64,000 nucleotides of DNA from Motacilla alba alba (Eukaryota > Chordata > Aves > Passeriformes > Motacillidae): assembly GCF_015832195.1 (NCBI RefSeq), contig NC_052018.1, forward strand, positions 63,239,666-63,303,665, read 5' to 3'. Below, in pieces: positions 1 through 14,900 of the stretch (positions within the stretch are counted from its first letter, which is position 1; the number at the start of each line of letters is the position of its first letter). The translations under genes and the position numbers were made by a program. The notes beneath the pieces are model-generated. The model was not told where the DNA came from. It did not search any database and was given only the letters and a program-made list of their open reading frames with translations.

Positions 1-2890
1 GGAGAGATAAATGAATGGAAGTTGATCATCAGGTTCTCATCTTTTGTCACTGAACAAAAAAAAGTAAAAACTAAATATATGTATATACCTGTTACAGATG
101 GATAAGCGCACCGGTACTTTCTCACTGGGTAAAAATAGCCTGTGGTATTCTCTGTGGTTATAAGATGGGCAGGAAGGCCCAGAAGGCTGTTAAAATACAG
201 AGGGAGTTTCCTCAAAATGATCCATGCTTCATAGCTGGCTTATTAATTGCAGCATGTTTTATTTGACTGTACCTCCCTCTGATTCTAAAAATAGGACTGT
301 CAGAAGGCATCGCTGCATCAGCCGGTTCCTCTCTGCAAGTTAATCTATTATACAAGAAAAGGACTTTACAAATGGATACATTAAAGACATCTAATGAAGT
401 CAAAGCAGCTGTTTTAAAACATATTCAAACAAAATCTAGTCAATGAGATTTGGCCTCTGAATTTCATGTTGTACTATTAGGTATGTAGAAATTGAGCTTT
501 TCAGGGGAATGAATTCTTTAAATTAAGTGAAAAGTCAGGCTATCTGAGCACCTCATTATACTGTGTATTGAAGATCTTTCTCATCCATATTATCCTATTA
601 AGGATTGCAGTGATACCACAACTGTATTCACTGGTGTAATAAAAGCACACACACAGCACTCAAAACAGTGCTTTTGGTACTTCTGTCCTTATTCAAGCTT
701 GGTTCCTATTTATCTCAACAGAAATTTTGTCACAGGATATGGAATTAAGCCATGTGTTTTTAACCCAACAATATATTACATCCTGAAAAAATGTAATTTT
801 CTGGGCCTTACAAAATATCAAAGCTTCAGATCATTATTAATTACTTATGCATGCATATTATTCCTCCTTCCTACAGACAGATCTTCTTTGAAGCAGAATG
901 GGTGCATTTCCTTCAGGCTATTCTGCCTTAAAAGGGTCAGCTTGAAAACCACATTTTTGTTACGCCTATCAAATGTGGTATCCACAACAGTGAAAATAAC
1001 ACTTAAGGCTACTGAAACTGAAAGAAACAACAAAGAAATATATATCTTTATCTCTGACATTTGATTATGTGCCCATCCTAAGCATGTTTTCCATGTTCAA
1101 ACTCTCATTTCTCCCTTCCTCAATGCTCTCCTGCATCTTACCAGTGAATTAAAACCTTTCATAATATTTTTAATAATACAGAGTATATTAGTAAAGTGAA
1201 TTTTAACAGAACATGTTATTTATAACCAAGAAATTTTTAGGAGGGTCCCTTATAGTAGTTCAGAATAAAAAGGCAGGTGGCTGTAGGTAGATTTTACACT
1301 AGAGTTTTAGAGACAAAATATGGGCATATATTTTCCATTCCTAGCCATTAAATGGATGCCCATTGCATCTAATGGAAAATTTAATGCTCAAGAAATCAGG
1401 GCTTTCCTGTAAAAGCACAATCCTACTTTATTATAAGTAATTTTGAAATCCAATATTAATATCAGGGGAGCAAGTGCAAACTGTTTTTTTTTTTTCAGGA
1501 ACCAGTTTAATACATTGTGCTTTGGCAAATGTGACTCCAATCCATCACAAACTACAACACTAACTTTGTTAAACCCAGAAAAAAATCAAATTAACAATTA
1601 TTTCTTTGTGTTGCAGAAGCAATCAATAATTCCTGGAACACCTTCCATAGTAGCACTGTCATGATGTAGATATATAGATATCTGTAATGGTTATTCTTCA
1701 AATGAGAAGAAATTACATCAATTAATATGCTTTTCTCTAATTTAGCTCTATTATTCCTTTCCTTCACATTCTGCTTTTTCTCTCATACTCCTCACATTTT
1801 CTTTTCTGTCTACTCCTCACAACCTATACTCTCTCATCATGATGTTCCCTCTTCCATGTCCCCTCTGTTCTCCCTGCCCTGCCTCCTGTGTCTTGAGCAT
1901 CAACAGTACTACCCTGTACACCAGACATTACAGCTCATCCTTCAGCCACGGCATCCAGAGCCTTTCCTTCACTGTTGATTTGCTTCCATAAACTGCAAAG
2001 CAGTGTGTGGGTCTATGCGCCAGTTTGGTTGTCTGCACACTAAGCTGGAGAATCTGAAAAACCTGCCATGGAACCTCTTGGAAGAGTAATTTATCCACCA
2101 CCCTGAGGTGCCTTGCTTTCAGAATTACAGCCACATGGATTGCTGGGAGCCCAGAAACTCCTGAGTGCTAGTAGTGGCTTTAAGTAATGATTTTTTAAAT
2201 GGATCCAAACAATTCATTAATCCTCTTTGTCGCAGATTATCCGCAAAAATCGGTATCATAATGCTTTGCTCACCTTCCTCGCAGAATTTTGCAAAAAATA
2301 TCTTTGAGTTCCATTTATTTCAAGAGGAATTATGCTTTTCTACCTGAAGGCAGAACTCAGCCCTTCTACAGTCAAGACATAAACCTCAAGTTTTATTATG
2401 GTCTTTTAAGAGACACACACAAAGTCAAAAGTTGAAGAGAAGGCTGTTACTCCCATTGAGAAGAGATGTGACAGGAAAAAGCAAACAAGGAAAATGAAGA
2501 ACAGTGTTCCCTTTAAATTAGGACAAATTTGGATCCCAGAATAGAAGATGGAGCAAGAAGGTTCCTGCTTTCAAGGGAAAGTATGTTAAGTGCTGAACAC
2601 TGAAGTGTTCATGAACACTTCATGATTACTTAATGACTGATTACTCAGTAATGTTCACAAGGTCAGCAAAACCTTGGGTATCTGTCATCTGAATGCCACT
2701 TCTATGAATTTAAGTGAACAAAATTGCAGTAACTTTTAATATCTGACATTTTTAAAGGCCGTATCCCTGTATGATATAGTTTATTTATTTAAGCATAGTC
2801 AAAATGTAACAAGAAAAAGAACTATTCATACCAAATATGCTATTCCTAGAATTGCATTTGAGTTATGTGACATTACAATAAAAATTATAA

Positions 2891-2940
2891 CACAGAATCA
2901 GAGTATCATTTTGTTTGGAAAAGACCTTCCCCACAAGAGT
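2891..2940 (-). mobile_element. CR1 LINE 3'-end scrap
   Basis: The + strand reads cacagaatca, gagtatcatt, then a TTTGGAAAAGACCTTCC-type block. This is the reverse complement of the 3' end of avian CR1 (the 'aaggtcttttccaacc...attctgtg' end). Only about 50 bases are recognisable, so it is a strongly 5'-truncated or eroded copy on the minus strand. It could instead be a related LINE family sharing this 3' end. Confidence 0.55.
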
Positions 2941-3708
2941 ATTAGAAAAATGAGCAATTAAAAATGCCAAATATATACAAGCATGAAATATACATTTTTA
3001 ATCCCAAAGTTATTATTATAGAAACCAAATATTAAGCTATACAACCCTTCAGATTTTATGAACTAAATTTACGAATTAATTGAGTGCCTAACTCCAAGTT
3101 TAGGTGCCTCAGGTTAATATTTCAGCAGTACTGCAAGCCACAGGTCCTGCTTATATTTGAGGCCAGAGCAGGAGATAACAGGTAGGCACACACCAGGCTG
3201 TGAAGCTGCTCACAGCCCTACCTCATGCCCACCCTGCTTGAAATGTCACATTCAGCATTTGGTGGGGGAGGTTAGGAGGGTGCAGCAGGGTCAGGGCACA
3301 CATCTGTCAGGATTAGGTGTATTGAGAAATACATTCTGAAGTCTCCCCTCTGCCTGATTCATTGAAGGAACTTGAACCTATTCTCCTCCTTCTCCAGGAA
3401 TTGGTCAAATGTCAAAGCCATTCAGTGTTTTGAAAAAAATTAGTCTCAATCTGTCCCACTACAGCTGCTTCACTTTGTACACTTCTTGGAACACACACAT
3501 GAATCTGAGTCCCCCATATGACCACCTTAACTATCAAGTTAGTTTCACAGGCTCTAATTTCCACTGAGGAAGAATAACTTCAATAGGAAGTACCTGCTCA
3601 AAAATGTGCTGCAGCCTCAGATATTGGAAATGTATGCTCACATATGGCTCCAAATCAGACCAAATATAAACATGGTCTGAATACTTGCCTGGTATTTTGC
3701 ATTTTCCA

Positions 3709-3790
3709 AAATAAAAATAAAAAATAAAATAAAATAAAATAAAATAAAATAAAATAAAATAAAATAAAATAAAATAAAATAAAATAAAAT
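3709..3790. repeat. (AAAAT)n pentanucleotide microsatellite
   Basis: There are about 14 uninterrupted AAAAT units from 3,721, preceded by a slightly irregular A-rich lead-in. It resembles the expanded A-tail of a retroposon, but I see no clear element body upstream. The copy number is probably polymorphic. Confidence 0.95.
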
Positions 3791-5589
3791 TTCTCTATCC
3801 TAACATGTGGCACATTAGTTTTCAAGGGATTTCATATTGCTTCATGGGAAATTATATACGGAGTGAACTCCACTAAATATTCTGAGCAGAAAGAGTACAT
3901 CATCCCAGCATTGTGGAACTGGGGTCCAACCAAACTATTCACTGAACCAGAGAAGTGACATCCTTGGTCTGAGCACCAAAAAGCAGGGGGGAAGAAAAGG
4001 ACAAAGAAGCACTGGTCAGACCTTGAGCAAGCTAAGCATGGGCAATTAGTTCTTCACAAAATGGTACAGAAAAGAGCTTGCATACAAACAGTGTAACAGG
4101 CAGTTTGGGAGCCACCTTAGATATGGGTAAATATTCCCTGAGCACAACCACCTCCAGAATAATTTTACTTCCTACCAGCCCCAGCTCAGGAAACCCCAGT
4201 GATTGCAAGAGGTTATCTTTGTGGCACACTGAACCATCTCCGTCTTTAAAAGCTGCCCACACAAGAAGAACTTGTCAGCAGCCTTCCACTAGCAATAATT
4301 TGGTTGTAAACAATAAAATTTAACCCAAGCTTGGCCTGAGTGACACAAACCATTTAGTGAAAAAGGCTTAGGTTCCCTGCACTTAACCTTTCCTAAGATA
4401 AAGAAATAAATGCACTTAACAACTTTGGCCAACACGGCCCAGTACCAGTTCACGAGTGACTCCCAACACATGGAAAGCCTCATGCTGCACATACCAGGCA
4501 ATAATAGCAAGAGGTGCTTGCCTTCATGATCCATATTCCACCGTTTATGGGACTGGGGATTGTTAGCAGTCGTGTATGAGTGTGTACCTGGTCATAAAAA
4601 ATTAAATCATTCTCAAATGCTTGTTCTTTCCCTGACAAGAGCATGATAATTCACATGGAAATGACATCTGCTCTGAGGTCACTTTGGTGGAGAACACCAT
4701 CTTGTGACCATCCTCACCTTAAATTTGGGCTTGTCTACACATGGAGTTGTTCCTGATTAATTGTTCTTGATTAATGTCATGTGTGGCCACTGCATCCACA
4801 TGCAGCACTGCTCAGAAATAGCTCTAATTGTAAACAAACCCTCATTCACAGTAGGAGTGCTAACAAGATCAGGAGGAATGGCCCGTGCCCAGCACCTCTT
4901 GGGACAGACTTCTTTAGCAGCACAGTGTAAGACATTCATCAGTCAATGGCTCCAGCCACAAGATGCCCTCAGAACATGCACCTAACAGGATGTAAAGCAC
5001 AGTCCCAGGTATGTTTTTGAAAGCCAATGATGTAGGTGGATGCTCTCAAATAAATATTCACGGCTCTGACAGATATCCTTTCTCTCACAGAACTGGAGGA
5101 TCCATAGGAGATTGTCCCAAACTTGTTCAAACTTTGCTGATTTTGGCCAAGCAGCAAAGAAAGGAGCTTCAGCTCACTGCCTCAAGCAGATGAGGCTGCA
5201 CTTCCCTCAATACCAGCCCCCAAACTCCTTTATTCCTTGGTAGCCACTGGATCTTGCAGACTCCTTCTTTCTTTGCTGTGGTTTTAAGCTCTCATTCTTG
5301 CTTGAATTATTTTCTATCCACATATTTCTGATGCACAGAGACTTCCTTCTTTCTCAGCAAGTTTTGGTTTTGTTTCCCCTCCAAGCTGGTTCAATTATAT
5401 AGTATTATAGAGAGCCAAACCATTATTACTCCAAGTGCCACAATTCAAAAGTACTTTCTTGAACAATTATTTACTGGTTTTGTTTCTGCTGAGCACCTAC
5501 ACTCAGTTCTGTCATTGAACAGAATTTAAAGAATAATTCCCAGCAGAAGAAGTTATTAAACTAAGGTCACCTAAGCACTTTGGTTTTCT

Positions 5590-5635
5590 TATTTATAGAC
5601 ACAAAACTATTTATAGACACAAAAAAAAAAAGAAG
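5590..5635. repeat. 18-base tandem duplication plus A-run
   Basis: The unit tatttatagacacaaaa occurs twice in tandem (5,590-5,607 and 5,608-5,625) and is followed by a run of about 12 A. It looks like a replication-slippage product with no visible function. Confidence 0.8.
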
Positions 5636-8600
5636 TACTTATATTTTCCAACCAAGATAAAGCATATTTTGACAAAGATCATATCTGCTGAAACTTTATT
5701 TTCCAGGTTTTATCTTAAAATATTTCTGGTTTTATAATGATATAAAACCTGAACATTTCATTTTACAGCCTTTAATAATCATAATAACAAACCTGCAAAT
5801 ATAAACCAGTGTGATATTACCTACATTTTCTTAATTTTAAAAGATCTTACTTGCTAAGTTTTGAATGTTTAGCTTTTCTGGTTTCTAGGGAGGGGTGAGT
5901 GCAGATGGGGGTTTAACTGCCTGTTTATTTCATCTGGAAAATGATATGTCTGTTGTTAGATGTGGCTTTGGAATTCTCTTTTAACAGCATATCACTTGTT
6001 TTAGACCAGGTGTTGACTGGTCAAATTACAGGAACATGAAGTATAATTTGTACTTGTCACACAGGCAGCCTTTTCTTAAAGGCATTAAGTACTATCTTTT
6101 TCACCTGATTCAGTGAAAAGATATCTAAATGTGTGGTGGGCAGTTACACCCTCTCGATGTGCCTCCACCCACATCACCCTGTGGATGGTGCTTTGTTATC
6201 TCAGCACTGGAATCATGCTGGACCCAGCTGGAAAAGAGGCAAAGAAAGTGGTGTGGGAGGGGCAGAGCTCTTAGAAACCATTCCTGGTTTTGTAAATAGG
6301 AAAAAGCAATTTTAATTCAAGATGATGTAGTTTCCAAGTGATTAAGCCAGAGCAAAAGATGATTAATTTTTCCAGTGGAATTGGAAAAGGCATGTAGGGA
6401 GTCACTAAGGCACTCACGGATCCAAACCTCCAGACAGAGGCCTAACACTATATTCCTAAAATCTCAGGCTAAGTTTATTGTTAGCCATTAATTTGATATT
6501 ATAAGCACAGATAATCAATTGAAAGTATCGGTATTGAGGCCCCTTTATTTCCAATTCGTGCAGTTTGGGGAAAATTCAGACTTAGTTTAGTCCAATCCCC
6601 TGAAGTGAGCATGTGTTGCCCCAGGCATCTCCAAGTTGTTCAAGGGCTGCATTACAGGCTTGGACCATCACCAGCTGTCAGAGTGGTTTTGGTGTGCAAG
6701 CAGAGTGAAGCTTCGGTTTAGTTTCTCTGAAAAGAAGCAAAATTTAGTTAGCTCATACCAAAACCACTTTGCAAACTAAACCAGAGCTCTGTCAGTGGAG
6801 ACAATTGAGGAAATAACTGTAAAACTGCATTACTGTATTCCAACCTGGAATGCCATGCACAGCCTTAGGCACCTGAAAAAAGAATCTTGATTTCCAAAGC
6901 AGCCAAGTGCCAAGAGTACCCACTTACTGTTTACTTTACAAAACAAAAAACATAACATTAAGATACATAACAACAGCCAATTAATTATTGTTTTTAAAGT
7001 CCCACGCAATAGAAATATTGAAGTCTCATCTATTCTTTCTAATGCCTCGTATTATAAATTACTGAATTAGAACTCCTAAGATGTGTTTAGAACAGGGAAT
7101 GGGAAGCCAAATATTCAGGCCAAAAGCTACAAAGGTCTAAGGCACTAAGCAGCTGTGTAGATGGCCAGCTCACATTGAAATCACTCAAGCACAGTGAGGT
7201 GCCTAAATAACATTGTGGCTCCTGTCTCCTGCTCCACCAAATAAATTAGGGCAAATAATCTTGGGATTTCTGGGGTTAGATTAATGGATCTTTGTTCAGC
7301 CAGTTATATAATAATTTTGCACTTCAAATGCAAAAACAACTGAGAGACTTTCAGACTGTAGATAAACTAATAATACACTGCACTTCTAGTTTGTTATTCA
7401 AGGGATGTTACACAAAGGGGATTGATTTTGCAGCTCTTGCACTTGAGCAGCTCCTATGTGGGGCAATGGGTGCTCGTGTGGGAAGAACTGCTGTGGAAGC
7501 AGTCCCCATAATGCACTTATTGACAAGATTAATCCTCAGTTTTCCTTCAAAGAGATTGCAAACTGCACCACCGTTCCAGTGATCTTAGATGATTTCTGTG
7601 TATTTTCCCATATGGTTTTAGCAAGAAGTTTTAAAAAGTTATATGGCAAAAGCTCGATTAAAAAGAAAATAAAATCTCTAAATTGGGTCATATGTAGGAC
7701 ATTCCTCTTGATAATCTCTCTGTATTATAGAACAGCCTCACAATTTAAATAGAAGTCAACCCAATTTACAAAATTGGATTGGACAAAACACTAGAGAACA
7801 TGTTACAGTATGGGGAGTCATCATGCATACACAGTGCAGATGCACTGCTGAATGACCTAACTTGCCCATTTGCATCTCTAATTTCTATGATATAATCTCC
7901 ATTCCACACTGCAATTATTAGAGAAAGAAATTAATTTCTTGGTTTCAAGGAAGTTAGTAGAGGAATAGAGGGGTGAAGAGAGGAAATAGAATTTTGCAGA
8001 GCCATGATTCCAAAAATAATTCAGAAAGGAAAAATCCTGTAGAAGAAGAGGACAGAAAGTTATGGAAGAGAATTGACATTCAGCATGCTGATAAAACTCT
8101 ACATTGCTAGAATAGTGGCAACAAAGTCACCCCTTTTTTTCTATTGCATTCCAGCTGTTTTGTTCTCTTCCACTATTCTTTGCCATTTGTTTTTATATTT
8201 ACTGTTCCATATACCAATTAAGAATTCTTAGCAGGTCTTCCAAGCAGTAGAAATTTAAATTAGATTACAAAAAGACCTCAAAAGCAGAATGAGATTTTAA
8301 ATGGATCATTGAAACTAACGCACAATTCTTTTATCAGAAGGGGGGAAGGTAATACTTTTAAAGAGTGCCTTAAAATTAATCCAAAATGAGTGTCACTTAT
8401 TTTCAGCATGTCAGATTTGGAAGGTCTACTGTGAGGTTAATGAAAGTGAATGTAAAAATATTTTAAGCTTTTTATTCGCCAAACTAGAATACCATGAAAT
8501 GAAAACTTCAGGAAACCAAGGTGGTATCAACAGCACCAGCCATAAGGTAAGTACAGTGCCCTAAAATATATTCCATTGAGGTAACTGAATTGAGGTGCAA

Positions 8601-11600
8601 GTTGCTCAGGGTAAGAGTTGCTGCTTCTCCTTCTGCGACATGGAATAGTAAAAAAGGTATCTGGCTGCCCATTTCTTGAAGGAATCCACAATTCTGCCCT
8701 GCAGTTACTCTGTGTTGTATAAGCTGGCAAAATAGGTGGTCCAACCTTTGCCCCACACTACCAAACTCACATCTTTGCCTTCTGCCCCATGCTGGCGTGA
8801 TGGCCATATGTTGACCAGAATCACAGCTCATCTTGACACATTCATGCCTGTTATTTTTCACTAGCAAAAGCCAACAAGTACTAAGCAAGGCAATCTTCAA
8901 AAATTGCAATGTCTGCTGGGACGCAGTGGCTTTGTCTGCACCAGTGTTTTCTTCTGGAGTCTCTGAGGACTGACAAGGCTGGTCTAACCCCATCAGTATC
9001 AGGGATGCTCAGTGCACAGCTGCAGATGGACTCCCTAGACAGTGACTGTTTCAACTCCATCCACATGGCCAAAGATTAAACAGAAGTTGTGCCCCACCCA
9101 TTACCAGTGCTTCACAGCCAGTGAATAAAAAAAAAAAAAATTAAAAGGAAAAAAAGAAACAAACACCCACATCAAATCCCCTTAAGGAAGAAAGTGTGTC
9201 CCTTCCTGTGAAAGGCCTCAATTTTAAAGAATCTCTGCTCTCGGGTGCTGCACCACTTCCCACACACTGTCACAAGTCTCTAGTACTTGGTGCCGTTATT
9301 TTCTGGCACCAGGTGATCTCAAATCCTGTTTTTCTCTAAGTAATTTTCCATTCCTTACACCTATGAAGAAGAGTTTTATAAAGGTGATTCACCTAAAGCT
9401 AGGTGTTCCCTGCACACAGTTTTGGCTCATTCCCTGGGCCCAGCCAAGAGATTCACCATGTAGACCCACAACTCTACTCCAGGTTGACAGTTCCCAGGTC
9501 ATGGGGACACCAAGGCAAGCCTGCTCCAAATCCTAAAATGTGCTCAGCCACCTGCCCCAAGGGCATGGCAGAAGGGGCACTCGGGTGGGTGCTGCTAGCC
9601 AAGGTGGTGGCCAGGGAGAGAAGGATAATCCACTTGAAGACTGAGGAGTTGTGAAGGCTGTTGTGTGAGGCCTGAGATGAGGCACCAGGGATGAACAAGG
9701 CTGGGGTGAGGCAGCTGAGGGGTGGCAGGCAGAGAGGAGCCCTGGAGGGGAAGGGAAGCCCAGGCTCATGTACCTGATAGACCTGGTGTTTGAGAGAAGC
9801 CTCTCCTCCAGGCAAAACAGAAACCTGAGGAATTTTCCTGAGGGACAGGGCGGCAGATGCTGATCAGTCAGTACCAAATGTAGTCACATGAGCATGGGAT
9901 CATAGAGTTAAAAGTGAACCCTCAGCATGGCCCAAACTGGGGTGTGCGTATGTGGATGCATCATTACTGAGGAAACTTCTATCTTTTTTTCTTCAGCTCC
10001 TGAGTGCTGAAGTGCTGAACTGCTTCTGCAGAGATTGCTTCTTGCACAAAACACAACAGCCTGCTGAAATAGATTTAGTTTATAAAGTAGCTCCCCATCA
10101 CAGCAGAGCTGCAGTAGTACAGACCTGAAAGTCACCTGTACAGAACACCAAAAAAACAACACTCATAGCAACAAAATCTTCTGGGTCAACAAACAAAGGT
10201 TTGTGAAAAGAAAGAAGGCTTTGATGTCAGTTCTTTGGATTTTGAGCAATTTTGTGAAGTGGTAATGGGGAACCAGGGGATGTTACTTAAACAGTGGTAA
10301 GGCTTTGAATAAAGAGTGTTCACAAAAGGTTACTAAGGAAAGCCACTTGTCATGAAGAGAAGAGTGGGTAACACCCTGCCAGTCATGGATGCAAATCCAG
10401 TTAGGGAATAGCACACAGGGGCAGAGCAGGAATAATTGCTTGGTTCTCTTCACAGCATTTAAGTAGTGGGGTGTCTCTAGGATCAATACAAACAGTGGCA
10501 TTGTTTAATGTGCTTATTGAGGTCCTACTTGAAAAGCTGGATCCATAAGAGCAGTGAGCAAGACAAGGCTGGTGAGGCACCTTGGTAAGCCTTGAACAAC
10601 ACTAAGTAACTGAGTAATGCATCAGCAAAGGGAATGCAGTGTAGATGAGTGTGCAGTAATGAACCTTGGAAGGCATGATTTAAACTACTCATATACACAG
10701 ATGGGTTCTGAATTAATTGTAACCTTTCAACAAAAAGATTGAGGCATCAGCGTGGACAGCTTAATGAAGATGTCTGCTCAGTGTGCTGCAGTGGTCAAAT
10801 TCAGAAAATAAGCTGTAATAAAAAAAAAATGGATGACAGAAGATATTGTAACATGATTATATAAAAATATTCATAGAAAATTTCAGTTATCCAGCCTCAG
10901 AGGGATGCAGAAGAGAAACCTGCCTAGAGAATAAACCAAATGAGCTTGTAGAGGTCAATCATGCCAAGTGCTGCTTATGTCCTGAGTTACTGACTGCAGT
11001 GCATCCTAGAATCTCAGCACCTCAACTGAGCAGATTGATAACTTTTAAAGGAAGAGTACATGAATGTTTGTTCAATGAAGGATGGAATGGATGTGGCATA
11101 TGGCATGCTTATGTACCTAGTTCATAATAAGGAAACATGTAAAAGGACATAGTCTTTCAATGCAGCCTGTAACTCATCTGTAGAAAACTGGTCATAAACT
11201 GTTACTGTGGTAAATAGCTTTGTTTACCACCAAAGCCAGGAGACTTAAACATACATAAAAAAAGAAAGGAAAAACAGCCTCTCTGCTCATGTAAACAGAG
11301 TCAGTCCATTAACTGCTGTAATCAGTCGAACTGATTATACAAGTCACAGAGGTACCATTTCATCAGTTGTACAGAAAATAAAAATGACATGAGCCTTCAA
11401 TTTCCAGTGTTCAAGAGTCAGCTGGGTTAAGACAGAAATCCCTCAGATTTATGTCTCCACCAGTGATGCTATAGCTGGTGAGTTGCTTTCTGTTAAAGTT
11501 TTGTCCTCTCAGTTGTAGTCATGAGGGAATCCTTCCTCAGGTATTGTTGAATGCCAGATGCATCATGAGTTCTCTAGAAGACATTAATGTTGGCATTGCT

Positions 11601-11743
11601 AGTTAGGCAGATACAGAACTTAGTGTACCAGCAGCTTTTCCTGTGCTACAAATACCTGTCTTCAGGCAAAATACATGTGACTGAATTTCAGGTGTCCTTT
11701 CAGCTATTTGTTCTCTCTGAAATCAAGTTTCCTTGTGCTGTGC

Positions 11744-11761
11744 AAAAAAAAAAAAAAAAAA
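11744..11761. repeat. A18 homopolymer
   Basis: An uninterrupted run of 18 A follows tgtgctgtgc. It could be the tail of an old retroposed sequence, but no AATAAA or recognisable transcript body precedes it. Confidence 0.85.
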
Positions 11762-11908
11762 GAGTGAGCGATTGCTAGCCATAATACATGAGAAGCAATA
11801 TGACAGTTTAAAGTAGCATTAATCAGAGCTATAGACTGAATTTAAGTCAGTATTAGTCACAGAACATTTTGTTTTATTCTGCAAGATCTAATATAATATT
11901 CAAGATAA

Positions 11909-11944
11909 TACTAATACTAATACTAATACTAATACTAATACTAA
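11909..11944. repeat. (TACTAA)6 hexanucleotide microsatellite
   Basis: Six perfect TACTAA units are flanked by degraded ATA-rich copies. It is a simple repeat with no gene context. Confidence 0.95.
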
Positions 11945-14900
11945 TAATATTAAGCACTCAACTAGCCTGGAGAATTTATACATGAAAGACAATGAATGAA
12001 ATATTCAAAACATTGCAAACTGTCAGGAGTTTTGCCCTTAAATGTGAAGACTTATAGAAAATCTGCAAATTAAAAAACAGAGTGGTGGATATTTCTCAAA
12101 CTCTTGGAGGAGTAAAAGCAGTATGTACGTGTCCATTAGTAGTAATAATCCTCTTCCTACCCTGGCATAGGAATGGTGGGGGGGAGGGGGACTGGAACTG
12201 TAGACAACCTCATTGAAGTACAAGTGTAGGTCAGCCTTCACCCTTGGAGGAAATATTTTTCTTGTGATCTTGAAGACTTCAGATGGGTGCAAGAGCCCTA
12301 ACACATATTCGTGCTATCACTGAACAACTTCCTTACCATGTTTATTGTGTATGGGCATTATAGTGAGGGAAGTTGTTGGATTTAATATTTCCTAAATGAA
12401 TGGAAATTGGTTATTGGGGGTATCAAGAGTCTGCAGGGAAGATACAGGCAGTGGATGTGGTTATGCAAAGAAGTTGTCAAAGAATGTAACTTCACTATGA
12501 TTGATAGAATGTTGCTGGACTGCTGCCATTCACCCTGTGAGAGATTTGGTTGGGGGGTGTTGCATGTAGCTGCAGGAAATGGGCTATTTGGAAGGAAAAT
12601 TGCAGTGATCTTCCTGGACAAGAGCTATGAGGATTGAAAGTTTGCAGGGAAAATTCATCCTGGAGCAGAAAGGAAGCAAGAGCCTCCAAAGAGTCTTGCA
12701 GAGGTAATTGGTAAGAGGCACTGGGAGTGGAATATTTAGGACACAGGGAAGGCAGAAAAGAGAGGGGAGAAATTTGTCCTGTAGGTTGGGTGGGACTGAA
12801 CACAAGGTTATTGGAAGGGTTACATTTTGGATGAGATCAAAAATGCCAGAGTGGATCCTGCCTACGCTGAAGTCAGTGATGGTAATTACTATTTCTACTG
12901 ACATTAAGGTGGCCAGAGCCCCACTCATGATCTGAAATAAATGCAGAAAACTAGGATAGCTGTAAAATGCTTTGATGTCAAATATCTGTGGCCACAGTAG
13001 TGATTCTTAGACATTAACCAAAAAGATCTCTGCTAGGCATTTTCTAGGAGAAAGGTATCAATTTTTTCCACTTTACAGAGAGATAAAGCAAGGTCTATGT
13101 AGGACTTTCAGAAGCAGAAAGGAATTCGGGTGCTTAAGTCTGATTTTAATTACACTGCTGGAGCTGGGAGAGAGGAGAGAATAAATACCCTGGCTCCTGG
13201 CCTTTTGATGAGACCACTGCACAGCTATTAAAGGACTTGTTTTCCTTTCTGATTACATTTGACCATTTAAATCCATTTAAGCTTCTACTCTAAAAGGAAA
13301 AGAGTGCATGCTCAATTCTGGAGTAATTAGGTAATGTTGGTATTATGCTCTGAAGCTGTGAAGTGGTAATTTATGTAAAAGGCAAGTAGTAGAATTATTA
13401 GTGCTTGAGTATGATATCATCAGGCTGACGCATAAGAACGGCAAAGTGTGAAAAATTACATTCATCTGCTGTGCTTTCCTGAAAACAACTGAAACAAAAA
13501 ATAATCAATTGGGGAAAAAAATGATGGTGTAGTTTCCAACACTCATAAAGATATGTCTGATAAGAAAACAGGGTGTATGTTTCCAAATAAGGGGCTACCA
13601 AACTTGAGTTTTGAGTAGTTTTAGGAAATAGAAACTATTTTGAATATTTACATTTCTTTGTTTACTCTTCATTATTTTTCATGGGTTTGACAGGCTTACT
13701 GTACATATTTCAGAGCAAAACTTAAAAGTTCCAGAACTGAGTCTTTTGTTTCCAAATCCTAGGGCCCATGAAACAGCTACTTGCACAAATGGAAACAACA
13801 TTTGCTGGTGCCAACCAAAATGAAAGGCTGAAGGAAAGCAGGAAGTAATCCACAAAGTGTGTAACTAATCTTGAGAGGGATAGCAGCAAGGCTCCTCTGC
13901 AGCAAGCATTCAGGAAGGGAGAAGCACAGATAGGCATCTTCTACACTGAGAATGGCCTGTCTGAGCAAGATTAACCCTTGCCACAGAAAACAAAGATAAC
14001 TTGTTGGTGTAACAGAGAACAGACAATGTGAAGTGTTGGATTGAGATGAGACCAAATTTGGAATATAAAGCCACAAAATACAGCTTTGCAGTAAAAAGGT
14101 TCTCAAAAGGCAGTGAAAATCCACTGATATGACAGGTCAGACTGGAATGATTCCCAGATTCTTCATTCTTGTAAAAAATAAACCACTGGAGAAGGTGTAC
14201 GCAAAGTAAGTTGCCTAAAATGACAAACTAGATGAGAAGGTTTATTGCTTACAAATTCTCCTGAACCCGCAACATATTTCTAAAGGCCTGGAATAGATAG
14301 TGCTGCCATTACCACCCAGCACACACATTATAATTATTTAATTTAGGAGAAGAACATAATCAAATCAAAGGAGAAAATGTAACTGAAACTGCAAATGTCT
14401 GCTGACAATGTATGACACATGACACCAACACCACAGCTGCTTGTAACCCTTTATCACCAAGAGGAGGACTAAACTACTTCCCTATTTCTTTAAATAAAAA
14501 TTTAAAGTGGCAAAGTTGCTGGAGAAGCCTTAATGACCATAGTGGTTATATGAAACAACTACTTTCCCACATACTACATCACTGTATTTGCACACACTTC
14601 TTTGCTGCACACAGAACTCTTGTAGTCCTACAGAAGTCAGTATTTCTCATGTGATTTAGAGAGATTCTGCTGCATATTATACTATTAGGTCAAATAAGCA
14701 CATGCAAAGTATGGGCTTATCCATATCTAAATTGGTGTTCAGCATTGCAACAGAACATTTCTCTTCTATAATAATAATTATGTTAACTTTACTAACATTT
14801 TCTTCAAGTCAGAAATATTGAAATTGCAAAGGCACTATCTGGACTTAATCAATGGAATAATATAATTATATTTTTAATTAGATATTATTAAATTCCAGGC

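Noticed and set aside
8508..8993. 161-codon minus-strand open frame in the upstream flank
   Set aside because: No recognisable domain and no promoter or splice context. In about 128 kb of double-stranded AT-rich sequence, roughly one frame this long is expected by chance.
9110..9160. AATAAA running into an A-run, as a possible retropseudogene tail
   Set aside because: The hexamer is part of the A-run itself, the upstream 600 bases resemble no known transcript, and no target-site duplication was evident.
11909..11944. TACTAA units as branch-point-like sequences
   Set aside because: A simple tandem repeat with no exon or acceptor nearby.
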